Positions 54,301 to 64,000 of a DNA stretch of 64,000 bases are shown here, piece after piece. Below the pieces are notes generated by a model. That model saw only the letters and a program-made list of their open reading frames with translations. It made no database searches and was not told the origin of the DNA. How positions within the stretch are numbered: position 1 is the first letter of the stretch; each line of letters opens with the position of its first letter. A program made the translations under genes and the position numbers. This stretch comes from Allacma fusca. Its lineage: Eukaryota; Arthropoda; Collembola; Symphypleona; Sminthuridae. The DNA lies in contig OX359249.1 of the NCBI GenBank assembly GCA_947179485.1, forward strand, positions 46,079,415-46,143,414. The letters run 5' to 3'.

Positions 54301-55793
54301 ATGCTGCTTCCTCTCCTCTCTTATTTTATCATCTCTACGTAAAGTAAATTGACGCTTCGATATTTTTTCCCCCGAGTTGGATCTCGAGCGGCGAGTTTTA
54401 TTTCCTTTTATTCTAGATTCGGTCTTATCGCTGGATGATGATCTACTGCTGTCAGATGGTGACCGGGAACTAGTTTTTTTAGAAAGCAATAGATGCTCTC
54501 TGGATTTCGATTCTTTCTCTCCTGATTTCGACAAAATACGGGTCGAATCATCTTCATTTGTTGCAGACAAGCGTTGGTCCCGACCTCGTCGTTTCGTTTC
54601 TTGCATTTGTGACTTGCTCTTATGATTTGACTTGTCATTCAAACTAGACCCAGTGAGAGATTTCGACAATGCAGCTTTTCTGGATCCCGCGCGACGAGGT
54701 GAATCCCTTGAATCCTCGCTTGAACTTGATGTCGCTTTTGAAGACGTTGATGATGACCTTTTACGCGTTGACTTTTTTTGCGACACACCTTCTGTACGCT
54801 TTACATAACTTGCATTAGCTCTCGAGGGCTCGGAAGAACTGGATTTGCAGCGTGTGCGACTGCTTCTTTCAACAGACCTCGATTTTCTGAATTCCTCGAA
54901 ACGTGCTTCACCTGCAGTTTCAGAATTCAGATTAACTGATAGTATTTCCTTTCCCCCTGATTTCAATAATGTTGTCCCACCCACACAGTCAGCTTTCTCC
55001 TTACTATGTTTCTCATGCAGATAAGTTGATTCACTTGTTTTCACCGCCAAGCCTTCAAGGACTGCTGAATTTTGCACCTTATTCCGCGGATCCAACTTAG
55101 ATGTAGTAGTATTTGACGAAAACTCGTCACCGTTAATCTCAGGTAGCCTTTGGCTAACATTTGAATCATCTTTTGATTCAGAAACGGAAGTTTTCACTAT
55201 ACTTTTAGAAAACTTCCCCAGTTTTTTTAGAGGGGAAAAATCTTCGGAGTCGACTTCACCGCCACGAAACGATCTACGATCATCAGAATCCGACCCAGAC
55301 AATTTCCTCCTCTTCTTTGTCCTCCCGTTCTTCTCGTCACCTGATGAAAACGAGGCCGCACGGTTGGAATGCTCGGTTCCTTTTCCTGCTGAATCATGAA
55401 TATATTCAAAGTAAATATTCAAAAACCCATAATATTTACATCCCACAACCTGCATACACATGTTTACCTTTTTTATTTTGCTCACTCCCTTTACCCTTGA
55501 GATTTCCATCTGAAGATTCCGAGTCAGAGTTGGAGGAACTACTAGTTGACGACTCTGTGGAATAACACATTGCCCAATTACACAGCTTAATAAAATTACA
55601 ACAATAAATTATTACTATTATTGATAACCACGACCAACGGAATACTGGTTTGCAGTTAATTCTTTTCAAATAAATAGTTCAAAGAACAGTCTCTTGAATT
55701 ATTCTAGAAAAAATCATCTGCACCAGCAATCCATTGCGCTAATTTACCCGAGTCTGACGTCGGTGACCGGCGAGACAGTTTTTTCTCACTCAT
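51386..55793 (-). CDS. ARL6IP4: ARL6IP4 (SR-25)-like RS-rich nuclear protein, complete coding region, 4 coding exons
   Basis: The family is serine/arginine/lysine-rich, nuclear/nucleolar and linked to splicing. Exons 5' to 3': 55793-55748, 55554-55468, 55388-53177, 51515-51386, giving 824 residues with consistent phases. The protein starts [11 protein letters not shown]. It runs through a very long low-complexity Ser/Arg/Lys/Asp region with many RS, SRSR and SS repeats, then a Lys block ([15 protein letters not shown]). The identifying part is the conserved C-terminus: [19 protein letters not shown] is followed across the last intron by [29 protein letters not shown] and the stop. Human ARL6IP4 has the closely similar EWEARQSVIRRVVDPETGR, then LIKGDGEVLEEIV. 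At about twice the human length (about 421), the expansion is in the RS region. The last intron is almost entirely a hAT-like element. Exon 3 begins at a CAGCAG acceptor. Confidence 0.88.
51562..51826. repeat. GGGTAC/GGGTA hexamer-rich array, left subterminal zone of the hAT-like element
   Basis: Many GGGTAC, CGGGTA and complementary GTACCC copies, partly as head-to-head pairs such as TACCCGGGTA. Motif density is far above background and is mirrored in the right zone. Subterminal repeats are known transposase-binding sites in hAT elements; here they are unusually amplified. Confidence 0.85.
52866..53110. repeat. GGGTAC/GGGTA hexamer-rich array, right subterminal zone of the hAT-like element
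   Basis: Counterpart of the left array, with runs such as GGTACGGGTACGGGTACC and TACCCGGGTA. It ends in the right terminal inverted repeat at 53121. Confidence 0.85.
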
Positions 55794-55814
55794 TCTGAAC
55801 ACACAAGTCTTGTC

Positions 55815-56030
55815 CCTGTAGTTATCAAGTAATAGTTTTTAGTTTTCTAAAATAATAAATTAAATTATACGTACATAAAGCACGATAGTAATACGACATT
55901 CTATTTACAGTTTCAATACTCCCACATACTCCCCATACACCATTACCACTCTTTAATACTTACCATTTAATTAACAATCTCGACTGTACCGGCGAGCTGA
56001 GACCAAAGGTTGAGGAAAGACACCTAAAAA
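55815..56030 (-). other. 5' UTR exon and first intron of the ARL6IP4-like gene
   Basis: On the minus strand an acceptor (ACTACAG, ending 55816) precedes the coding start by 22 nt. A strong donor (ATG followed by GTAAGT) sits at 55963 after an upstream exon ending at 55964. The implied first exon runs from about 56030 to 55964. The intron is 148 bp. The ATG at that donor reads straight into the junction and would be a short upstream start; the main start at 55793 is preferred because it opens the conserved-phase frame. Confidence 0.55.
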
Positions 56031-57242
56031 TTAAATACAAGTAAATATTAAAATATGTCAAAAAACTTCCATAGTATATTATTATTTTTTGCCTCAACAG
56101 ACAAGTTAAAAAGCGCGAAATCCTTTAATCAACATTGCACTTGATTACTTCAGAGACGGAAAAATATAGACTTATGTAATATTATTTATTTACATAAATT
56201 AGGTGTTATTAGGAGTTAAAAACAGTACCAAAATTAAAGATCCCAGACTCATTGACCAGTTCCATTTTCCATTCAAGATAATAAGAGCACAGGCTTATAG
56301 ATAAATTCATATAAGAATTTGAGATAATTTTATTTATAGGCGAATGTGCTCCGAGTCAAAAGCCAACAACAGACCTATACGAAGGCCTCACGCACAAAAT
56401 GACACAACTCTTTCACATCTCCCTAACAAAATTCCGGGTTCGTATTTATCGGATAAGAATTAGGGAAGAAAATCAAAATATGTGCGGTAAATCTAATATA
56501 CGGCTTCTATTTGCAGTATTTGCACATAGTCGGTCTATGCCAGTCAAATTATTTAGCTGTACGCATGGTGCAGTAGGAAACGTTCAAATATCACGTCATC
56601 ATCTCCTGCACTCTGTTTACACGACCAATTGGGCTGGGCTCACAGCACTGGATGAGGCCGTGTCAAGAATTAATTAGACCCTTAAAAGGTTTTTAAGGGC
56701 GAAGGGAAACGAAAGTCCCTTCTGCGGCAATCATAATGTCTGCTTGTCTGTAAACATACTAACTCCCGAACCAATGACACCACACAAGTCAATTTTTAAA
56801 AATAGTGACAGAGAATTTTTAATTTGTTACACGTTTAATTTGAAATTTAAAACAGGGCTTTATGCATATGCTTCGTTCAATTTTTTGGGGCGAAGTGAAA
56901 TGGAAGTCCCTAATCCGGATTTGAGGCTGTCCGTAAATCTGGTAATTACCGAACCAGTTATTCCAGGCAATTCAGTTTTATATAGGGGAAGAATAGATAC
57001 AAGGGAAGAAGCGTAATGTTATTGAAGGAGATCGGATGAGGTCTGACCTCCGGAAGTCAATTGAGGTCAATATTCAAATACGTGTCTGGAAACAGGGAGA
57101 CAGAGTATGGGCCTTCTAAATTCGTAATTAAATTAATTTGTGGTTTTTCAAGTTTTAGGATCATCAGTCAATAGATGATTCAGTGACTAAATTTTTAAAA
57201 AATGCTGATTTCAGCTTTTCCCATGAATACACCCACGCGAAT
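56031..57242. other. Intergenic sequence upstream of the ARL6IP4-like gene
   Basis: Probable promoter area of the ARL6IP4-like gene at its left end. It holds a loose pair of similar blocks (about 56694-56765 and 56886-56960). Each has GGGCGAAG or GGGGCGAAG, then GAAGTCCCT or GAAAGTCCCT, then CCGAACC, perhaps a diverged duplication. GAGGTCTGACCTC near 57037 is a short palindrome. No gene seen. Confidence 0.45.
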
Positions 57243-57250
57243 GTGAGCGC

Positions 57251-57640
57251 CAGGGTCGGATTTTTGTAGGAAGACGGGAAGATTCTTCCCAGGGAAAAAA
57301 TATTTCTGGCAGGGAAAACCCCAAAGGGAAGGGGTTTATTTTTACGAACAGGGATTTTTTAAATCGCTGACCTTTTTTTTGGCAGGGATTTTCAAATTTG
57401 CTGACGAGTTTCAGAGAAATTTGTTAAGCAAACAGGGATTTTTGGCTTGATTGGCCTAATTTGGCAGCGATTTCACGTCTTGTAAAGGATTTTTTTTGCC
57501 AACAGGGATTTTAAAAATCGTTTACCTTTTTTTCAGCAGGGATTTTTGAAATCGTTGAGGACCTACCAGCAGGGAGATAATAGTCAGCAGCGAAATTTAG
57601 AAATGATCTTCCAGGGAGATTTATAGAAATCCGACCCCTG
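57251..57640. mobile_element. hAT-like miniature element, 390 bp (CAGGGGTCGG group)
   Basis: The ends read inward CAGGGTCGGATTT and CAGGGGTCGGATTT, with exact 8-bp duplications GTGAGCGC at 57243-57250 and 57641-57648. The interior carries about six copies of CAGGGATTTT, several followed by AAATCG and TGACC. There is no coding capacity. The end beginning at 57251, with GATTCTTCCCAGGGAA behind the tip, matches the inverted right end of the element at 58596-58916, so the two belong to one family. Confidence 0.9.
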
Positions 57641-58046
57641 GTGAGCGCATGGAAACAATTTTAGGGGTGAAGCGAAGCTAAAAGACACAATTACGAATGT
57701 ATGAAAGTAAGAAGCCTATTGTTTTTGAAGGACAAAATTAAATTAGGACATGTGTAAACACAGGCAACTACGTATGTATAGATAGCGGGATGTTAAGCTT
57801 GCGCCATTTATGATTTATTGCATTTATTGTTTACATAACATTGTCTTTCATAGCGACCGGCAGAGATCGTACGAACTTGCACATGTGTGAAAAATTTGAG
57901 GGGTAATGGTTTTTCAAAATTTGTTAACGCATGCTGAATGCGATTATGCGAGGGAATTTTAACTAATCAATAACTACAAATATAATACCAACGAAGACAA
58001 ACCTGTATATGAACGTCCATAGATGAGTTCTTAGGTGACCTCACAG

Positions 58047-58541
58047 TAGTGTTTCTGTTCGGTATCGGGAATTCCCGAGGTTCCGGTTCGGTTTCGGTTC
58101 TGGTACGGTTTCGGGTCAACGATTTAAAGAACCGTTAAATTTCGGTCCGGTTTCGGGTCAACGGTTTAAAGAACCGTTACATTCGGTCCGGTTTCGGGTA
58201 CAAAAATCAAAACCGAAAGTTTTCGGGAAGGGTTTGGTAAAGCTGCCTTTTTGGATGAAAACGTGAAACATGCATTTGTCAAGCATTTGTCAACTATCAT
58301 TTGAAAACGCGACACAATTTTGACATCGATGAAAATGAATCCTATGCATTTTCTGCCGGTTCGGGAAGGAACCGGAACTGGTCCGGGAACCGATTTTATT
58401 TTCCGGATCGGTTCCGGGAAGGCAAAAATGTCCCGGACTCGAACATATCGGTTCCGGTTTCGGGAACAGAAAAGGGATTTTTTTCGGTTCGGGAAAACGA
58501 GTCGGGTCGAGTCCATGTTTTTGGACCGTTCAGAAACACTA
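58047..58541. mobile_element. hAT-like miniature element, 495 bp (TAGTGTTTCTG group)
   Basis: Terminal inverted repeats TAGTGTTTCTG are flanked by exact 8-bp duplications CCTCACAG (58039-58046 and 58542-58549). The interior is crowded with CGGTT, TTCGGG and CCGG motifs. It includes a 41-42-bp tandem pair (about 58102-58185) built on CCGGTTTCGGGTCAACG and TTTAAAGAACCGTTA. No transposase. The exact duplications suggest recent insertion. Confidence 0.9.
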
Positions 58542-58595
58542 CCTCACAGTAACCCTTACAATTATTAGCAGATGATTTTTTTCAAATCTTAAACC

Positions 58596-58916
58596 CAGGG
58601 GTCGGTTTTTTCTTAATCTCCCTGAAAGATCATCTCTGATTGTCCCTGCGGAAACTTATGTCCCGAAAGGGTCAACAATTTAAAAAATCCCTATTGGCAA
58701 AACCATGTTGTCAAAACCCTGCCAAATAAGGTCAGCGAATTTTAAAATTCCTGTTTACAAAACAAATTTCCCTGACATACGCCAATAATTTTGAAAATCC
58801 CTGCCAAAATGTCAGTGAATTTGAAAATCCCTGTTCACACAAAAATATCACCCCTTTGTGATTTTCCTGCCATAAATTTGTTCCCATGGGAAGAATCTTG
58901 ACACATCCGACCCCTG
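58596..58916. mobile_element. hAT-like miniature element, 321 bp (CAGGGGTCGG group, second copy)
   Basis: Both ends read inward CAGGGGTCGG. The flanking 8 bp are CTTAAACC (58588-58595) and CTCAAATC (58917-58924), alike at six of eight positions, so this copy looks older than its relative at 57251. The interior has repeated AAAATCCCTG motifs, the same unit as in that relative, in opposite orientation. Only 54 bp separates it from the neighbouring element ending at 58541. Confidence 0.8.
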
Positions 58917-58924
58917 CTCAAATC

Positions 58925-61260
58925 ATGTATACTTACATGTTATGAATTTTCTTGAAGTGCTCCTAATGGCAACTGCAGCATTTTCCATTTCAATAACCAA
59001 TGATTTTTAATAAGTTCCACGTCGAGTACAGTACGTCATTGCTTTGAAACATTTATTATTTACTTTCAGTGCTTTAATATAAAATACAGTGGGACTAACG
59101 ATCAGAGTCCTAAAGTACTAAAAAAAGCAAAAACCACATCACGTATTTTACGTCTTCATTACGCATGCATGCAGATGCAGTCTGCATTTGGATGTAGGTA
59201 CAGACCGTTCGTGGTAGACATGTATGAAAGCTTGACATTCCACTATTAACCGCACGCATTGCTGTACGCCCGTGCCGGTGGATTTTTCAGAGACCGTCTT
59301 TGATATCCAATCGACAGGCGTGAGGACGAGGACCGAGGACTTTGCGGTTGTAGGTTTCTGTACTATAATTCAGTTTACATTCAAGGCTTCCTTCCTTGTT
59401 TATATTTTATTATACTGATGGATGCCCTTCATATGGGGTAAGTTTAATATAAACTTAAGCTCAGTAAACTACACTCTCACTATGACAGAACCCAGCAAAT
59501 ATATTTGGACATATTCCCACGAATAATTCTATGCATAGGAGCATGTTACTATTAGAGCCAAATTTTAATACTTTTGGGGGTTGCTCAGATGAATCAATAT
59601 ATTGTATAAGTATAATACTGGGGCATGGTTTACAATAATATATTTTAATATTATCAATTATAGCAAACTAGATAGGTTATGTAAGAAATATTATACTGTG
59701 TTTAGGGTGTTTTGCAAACAAAACGGACAGTTCTAATTATTTACTAAAACTAACAATTTATTAGGCATGCTATTATTTCAATTGTGTTCTAAATGCGAAT
59801 CCTTTCTCTTTCCCAGTGTGAACGATGTACTGTACATAGGTATGTATGTTGTATGTATTGTACTTTGTACTATTACTGGGTGCAATTCTTTCTTAAGTTT
59901 TCACCGGCTATTTAGCCTGAATTTGTGACTGGGTCGGATGAAATGAAGTTTATCGGATTTTCTCTCAAATTTAGTAGCATTGCATTATAGTATTTTTAAT
60001 TTTTTATAACTGTCAGGTCTTGTATGATAAAATTTCCAAGCTAAAACTTCCTCCTCGCAATCAACTTTCCGTAATTTCTTAAATTTTGCTCCTGAAGTGG
60101 AATTTTTTCAAGCTTTCTCCCTGCATATGCTGATCATACCCAAAATTATCCTTGCAGTTTCCTGGAAACTAACGTTTTAAAAAGCCAATAAATTTTTGTG
60201 TTACAAAGTACATGAATGATGTGAAAACAATCGAGGCGAAATTTATTAATTTGTTGATTTCGAAGCCCTTGGAAATTCCCCCAGGTGCTTCCCGTTATTG
60301 ACCGTTGACGTGACCGCTACTGCTGACCTAGTTCTTTGAAGCAAATAGAAAATTGATATAACGGTGTGGTATTGGGGCTCATTAAGACTGCGTTTTGAAA
60401 GTACTACGTGTCTGTATGGGTGGTGGTTTGGCTCCAAACCTATGCCCCCATTAGTCTACAGTAGGGAGTGATTCGTAACAAATTTGTTTCACCTAATTTG
60501 TAGCTTTACTTCCAGATTTCCTTAAAGTTGTTTCATTGACCTTGGTCAATATTTGGGGTTACTCAGGTCAAAACCCCTGAAGCAAAGTCGGAATTTTTAA
60601 AGGATTTTAAATTATCATTTTTGGATTCGCGTTTAACATTTTTTTGGAAGTTCATTTTGGCAAATTAGTTAAGAAAAAAATTAATTAGGACATCTCCAAA
60701 GAGCTCTCTGATAGGTCCCCAAGTTGGGAATCGTGCTCATGACCCTTAAAAATAGGGATCCAGGTCAAAGAAATTTAAGGAGCCAGAGTTAAGAACATGC
60801 TGGGTTCCGAGATGACAATTTGATTCTAGCGACAGCCGAGAGCCAGCAATTTTTATTTTTACAAGTTTATAAGACAAATTAATCAAATAAAAACATAATA
60901 AAATTTAAAAATTTTACCTGTCCAAACTACATTTTATTTATGTGCAAAATCGAAGGCCAAAAAGGTTGAGATATGAGATAGTAAGCATTTAATTACGTTC
61001 GTTTTTCATTCGTTGCTGTCAATGTCATTGTCAATGAGTGCTGTTTGAGTAAACGGGAATTAAGTGCCCTTTCAATGACCATGGAGGAGTGAATTGAATG
61101 AAATATGGTTTTCATTTTGAAGTTCTAATGGGTGGTATGATTATGAGATGTTTAATCGTATTTAATTTGCGATGATGTACATACAATGAACAATATTTAT
61201 TGCCTCAAGTGGCCACTTAGATCCATTTAATTAATGAAGTTCTGTATACAGGATGCTGAG
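58925..61260. other. Intergenic sequence without recognised genes
   Basis: About 2.3 kb of AT-rich DNA. No open frame shows family character. AGGTCAAA occurs twice within about 190 bp (about 60569 and 60763). Nothing else is supported. Confidence 0.55.
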
Positions 61261-61262
61261 TA

Positions 61263-62071
61263 ACCTTGGGTCCTAGGTTTAAGTTCTCCAAGATCTAACT
61301 TTTGTACACAATTTATTGTAGAAGATGTTTGTTGTGCAAAATGTTCACCTGTTATTTCGTTTTCGAAGTAATCGGTTCATACATACAGAAGAGTCACACG
61401 GAGTTCAGACCCTGCTTAACTCGATTGAACCGTAAGGATATGACGTGGTTTGTGATGAACGATGGTACAGACGGAGGAAGACTTCCTGCACCTTTGCTGT
61501 GGGATTGGAAATGTCATCCTGGGGCAACGTGTGATTCTATACTGTACTCCTGAAGAATTCCGATAAATTTATTCACACCGACAAAGTCACCTTTCTCCAT
61601 GACCATGACCCGTGCATTAAAGCAAAAGTGACCCAAAACCTTCTACTAGACAACAGAATTAACTTTTTTGGGAATTCACAATGGCATGGAAACTCTCCAC
61701 AATTGAATACGTGCGAGTACTTGGGAACCAACTTGAAATTCAATGACGAGGACCTTCTGATTCAGAGATTTACCAACAACGATGCCAAAATACGTGACTT
61801 GCATAAAGCGATAATTCAAGTGCTGGAAGATATGAAACATGACACTGATGGTTTCGAGAAGCTCCTACGGTCATATCCGCGAAGACTGGACGAAGTTCGG
61901 AATGCTGAAGAAGCCCCTTACTTTTTTTAAATTTCCTGGGCATAAGTTCCGTATTGTTGACCGATTATTTTGATTTTTTTTTCTAATATGTATCTAATAA
62001 AATTCTGCACAAACAAAACTACAATATTGTGTAGTATGATTACATCTTGGAGAACCTAGGGATGCGAAGGT
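61263..62071. mobile_element. Relic Tc1/mariner-type element, 809 bp, with D-37-E transposase fragment
   Basis: The ends read inward ACCTTGGGTCCTAGG and ACCTTCGCATCCCTAGG. Both then continue TTCTCCAAGAT (after a 6-bp insertion, TTTAAG, on the left), giving imperfect inverted repeats of about 35 bp. TA flanks both sides (61261-61262 and 62072-62073), the Tc1/mariner target duplication. The interior keeps the 3' half of a transposase gene. At about 0.8 kb it is much shorter than a full Tc1 (about 1.3-1.7 kb) and lacks the DNA-binding domain. Confidence 0.82.
61535..61930 (+). pseudogene. Tc1/mariner transposase fragment, C-terminal catalytic part
   Basis: An open stretch encodes VTFLHDHDPCIKAKVTQ, FFGNSQWHGNSPQLN, CEYLG and a C-terminal SYPRRLDEV. 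It aligns with the second and third catalytic boxes of Tc1/mariner transposases (typical QDxDPxH and PDLNPxENLW). The Asp of HDHDP (codon 61601-61603) and the Glu of CEYLG (codon 61715-61717) are 37 residues apart. That spacing is the one reported for the DD37E group rather than the usual 34 of Tc1. The frame is closed by a stop at 61532-61534, and the N-terminal half is missing or unrecognisable, so it is a dead fragment. A weakly similar stretch may lie upstream (61302-61553) in another frame. Confidence 0.8.
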
Positions 62072-62073
62072 TA

Positions 62074-63916
62074 TTGAGAATCCTGTACATGTAATGTAAA
62101 CAGTTTAAAAACGATTTTAACATTTACAGTAGATTATAATTGGCACAAAACAACCAGTTGAGCTTTTCTTACATCTTGTCAAGGGCAACATTTTTATTTC
62201 TTAACTATTAATGTTTGGACAGCTACTTTTTAAGATTGTTCTGCTAGAGATTCCCATTCGAAGAAACAGTTCAAGGTTTTGGGCTTTGTTGCAGGTTGAG
62301 CAAGCACAAACATATTTTGTTGATGTAGCTGTAGTTGATAGTTCAGATTTCAGATCTATAAATGTTTTTGCGAGATTTTTTATTAGTTAGGAAATCCAAA
62401 GACGTAATCAAAATTTTTGTTGCACGACGAAGACGAATGAGAGATTTTGCAGGTATCAATGAAATATAATTCTGTTGAATTCATTAGAAAATACTTGAAT
62501 TGATAAAAATTCAACGCTCAGATTTTACTGCGGTAATAGAACGTAAGCGTCAAGCGCTCATTTTTCGAAATCATTTTTGAATGCCCTGGCTGATTACTAA
62601 TTCCGTCAACCAGTTTTTTTGTTAGCGTTGATATGGAACAAGAGGATTTACAGCGGTAAAACTATTTTATTACGTTTCCCAGTAAGCACCGTCTGACTTT
62701 GTCTCCCACAGATTTTAATTTTCTTATAGTTTGAAATAAAGAAATGCTTCCAATGCAACCAGTTCTGGGCTATACTACGTTATTCAAACCGGCATCTAGC
62801 ACTTTTTACATGACTTGAGCAAGTAGTTTGCAGGTTTGATACAAAAAAGACAAGTGATCAGTCAAGCAAATTATGTCTATAATAATTATTCGTGTTTTAT
62901 TATTTCGCAACGTAAAAAAGTACAGAAAATACGTTGAAGGAACAAAGAGTATAACTACATTACATTGTACACAGTCACAAAAATGCGACCGAATTTCGAG
63001 CCTTACAATTAGCACATTTTATTGCAGAGATAGTATAGTTCTAAATTAACTAATCATAAGTTATCATTATAATAGAAAGAATCAGTATAGAAATACAATC
63101 TGGAGCAGTTATGATTTCCAGCGATAGACAAAGGCTATAAGTTGTTGAATAATATTTAGCAACACAAACGCAAGGCACCTTAACCGAAACAGCTATCGTT
63201 GTTTACCGATAAAAAACATTCGGCAATTTATAACTCAAAATTTACACAGTAGTACAACCAGTCATGTTTCTTCAAAGGAAGTAAGTTCATTAAATCTAAT
63301 AGCAAGTATTCATAAATAAGATATGTTCATACAACTGACTGCCAGCAGATATCTGCTATGAGATCCAAATCGACAAATTGCCAACTTATCAAATACATTA
63401 TACTTATTTCAACTACTAAACTCTAGTAATTATTACACCGACGTGAACAGGAATCATCAATAAAACTGGTAAACTTAAGTAGAAGTTTAGGATAAGCGAT
63501 AATACCGCAGTCAATATCTAATGTGAAAACCAAAACACACCATTCATCGATGTATCCTGCACCCAGAGCTAAGTGCTTTCCCCCAGGTCACTAGACTAAT
63601 GAGTAACAAATTGACATTTCTACAACTAAAATATTATGTTTCACAAAGCTAACAGTTCATACGACGAAAATTCAAGGAACCGCGTGTCTTCATCTCTGGT
63701 ACCTAGAGGCTAACGATGACAAAATCATTACAACTAACAAACTAAGATGTGCCATGTACTCTGATACGACAAATTTTTGGTCAGTCATAACCGTTGTTAC
63801 TCGAGCGAGAATGTGTCAAGTATCCAGAGTGTGACCTGCGTCTGGGCTAACTTACCGTAAGGATAAAGTTATTACAATTTTTTCGAAATACACACTTATT
63901 AATTAGCATTTAAAAT
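62074..63916. other. Intergenic sequence without recognised genes
   Basis: AT-rich with no supported gene, RNA or mobile element. A GTAAGT donor-like site on the minus strand near 63857 lies downstream of the putative exon at the right edge and may be chance. Confidence 0.5.
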
Positions 63917-64000
63917 TTACAGTCTACAATTCTCAAGTTCAGTATTAAGAGGCTTATCCATGTTTCCAATCGGCCCTTCATTCAACTTTCCCATGGGAAT
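63917..64000 (-). CDS. Possible C-terminal coding end of an unidentified minus-strand gene, cut by the window edge
   Basis: Reading the minus strand from the right edge gives 27 sense codons, with GKLNEGPIGNMDKPLN and ending TELENCRL, then TAA at 63919-63917. The composition is protein-like for so AT-rich a place, with no low-complexity bias. It is short, however, and no family was recognised. It would be the last exon, or part of it, of a gene lying right of the window. Confidence 0.25.
   Translation of the reverse strand: MPMGKLNEGPIGNMDKPLNTELENCRL

Noticed and set aside
61302-61553. 83-codon frame in front of the transposase fragment
   Set aside because: It may be a decayed upstream transposase piece, but no catalytic box could be matched, so it is not listed as its own feature.

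Overview
The window looks like nuclear DNA of an invertebrate animal, most likely an arthropod. It is AT-rich, it has spliced GT-AG genes with many short introns (about 80-150 bp) beside a few kilobase-long ones, and it carries four animal-specific gene families. No species can be named from the sequence. I joined exons by hand. In all four multi-exon models every intron phase agrees and the summed coding length is a multiple of three, which is the main internal support for the models.

Layout. (1) 836-16481, plus strand: a RIM-binding protein (presynaptic scaffold; three SH3 and three FN3 domains), 22 exons, with its 5' end beyond the left edge. A Tc1/mariner-type element with long inverted repeats lies 224 bp after its stop. 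(2) 17.4-26.7 kb: a gene-poor stretch holding an 82-nt bulge-free hairpin that looks like a microRNA precursor. (3) 26704-33320, minus strand: a complete 19-exon USP32 (EF-hand, DUSP and USP deubiquitinase) with lipidation signals at both ends. (4) 33.3-47.6 kb: intergenic DNA with two short hAT-like elements, a GC-rich 38-bp minisatellite, hairpins and a duplicated AT-rich module, ending in the 5' region of the next gene. (5) 47659-49996, plus strand: an RNFT1/RNFT2-type membrane RING E3 ligase. (6) 51386-55793, minus strand, convergent with RNFT: an ARL6IP4 (SR-25)-like RS-rich protein whose last intron is almost wholly one 1.57-kb hAT-like element. (7) 56-64 kb: gene-poor, with a cluster of three hAT-like elements in 1.7 kb and a relic Tc1/mariner element with a D-37-E transposase fragment. 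A possible last exon of another minus-strand gene touches the right edge.

Two themes stand out. First, the four genes recall ancient linkage: from memory, human RIMBP, USP32, RNFT and ARL6IP4 relatives lie on 17q22-23 (TSPOAP1, RNFT1, USP32) and 12q24 (RNFT2, ARL6IP4, RIMBP2). Second, six short elements carry 8-bp target duplications and YARNG-type termini. In most of them the interior is filled with iterated copies of short motifs resembling their own ends, a shared build across families with different termini. No LTR retroelement, virus-like element, CRISPR array, rRNA or tRNA was recognised.
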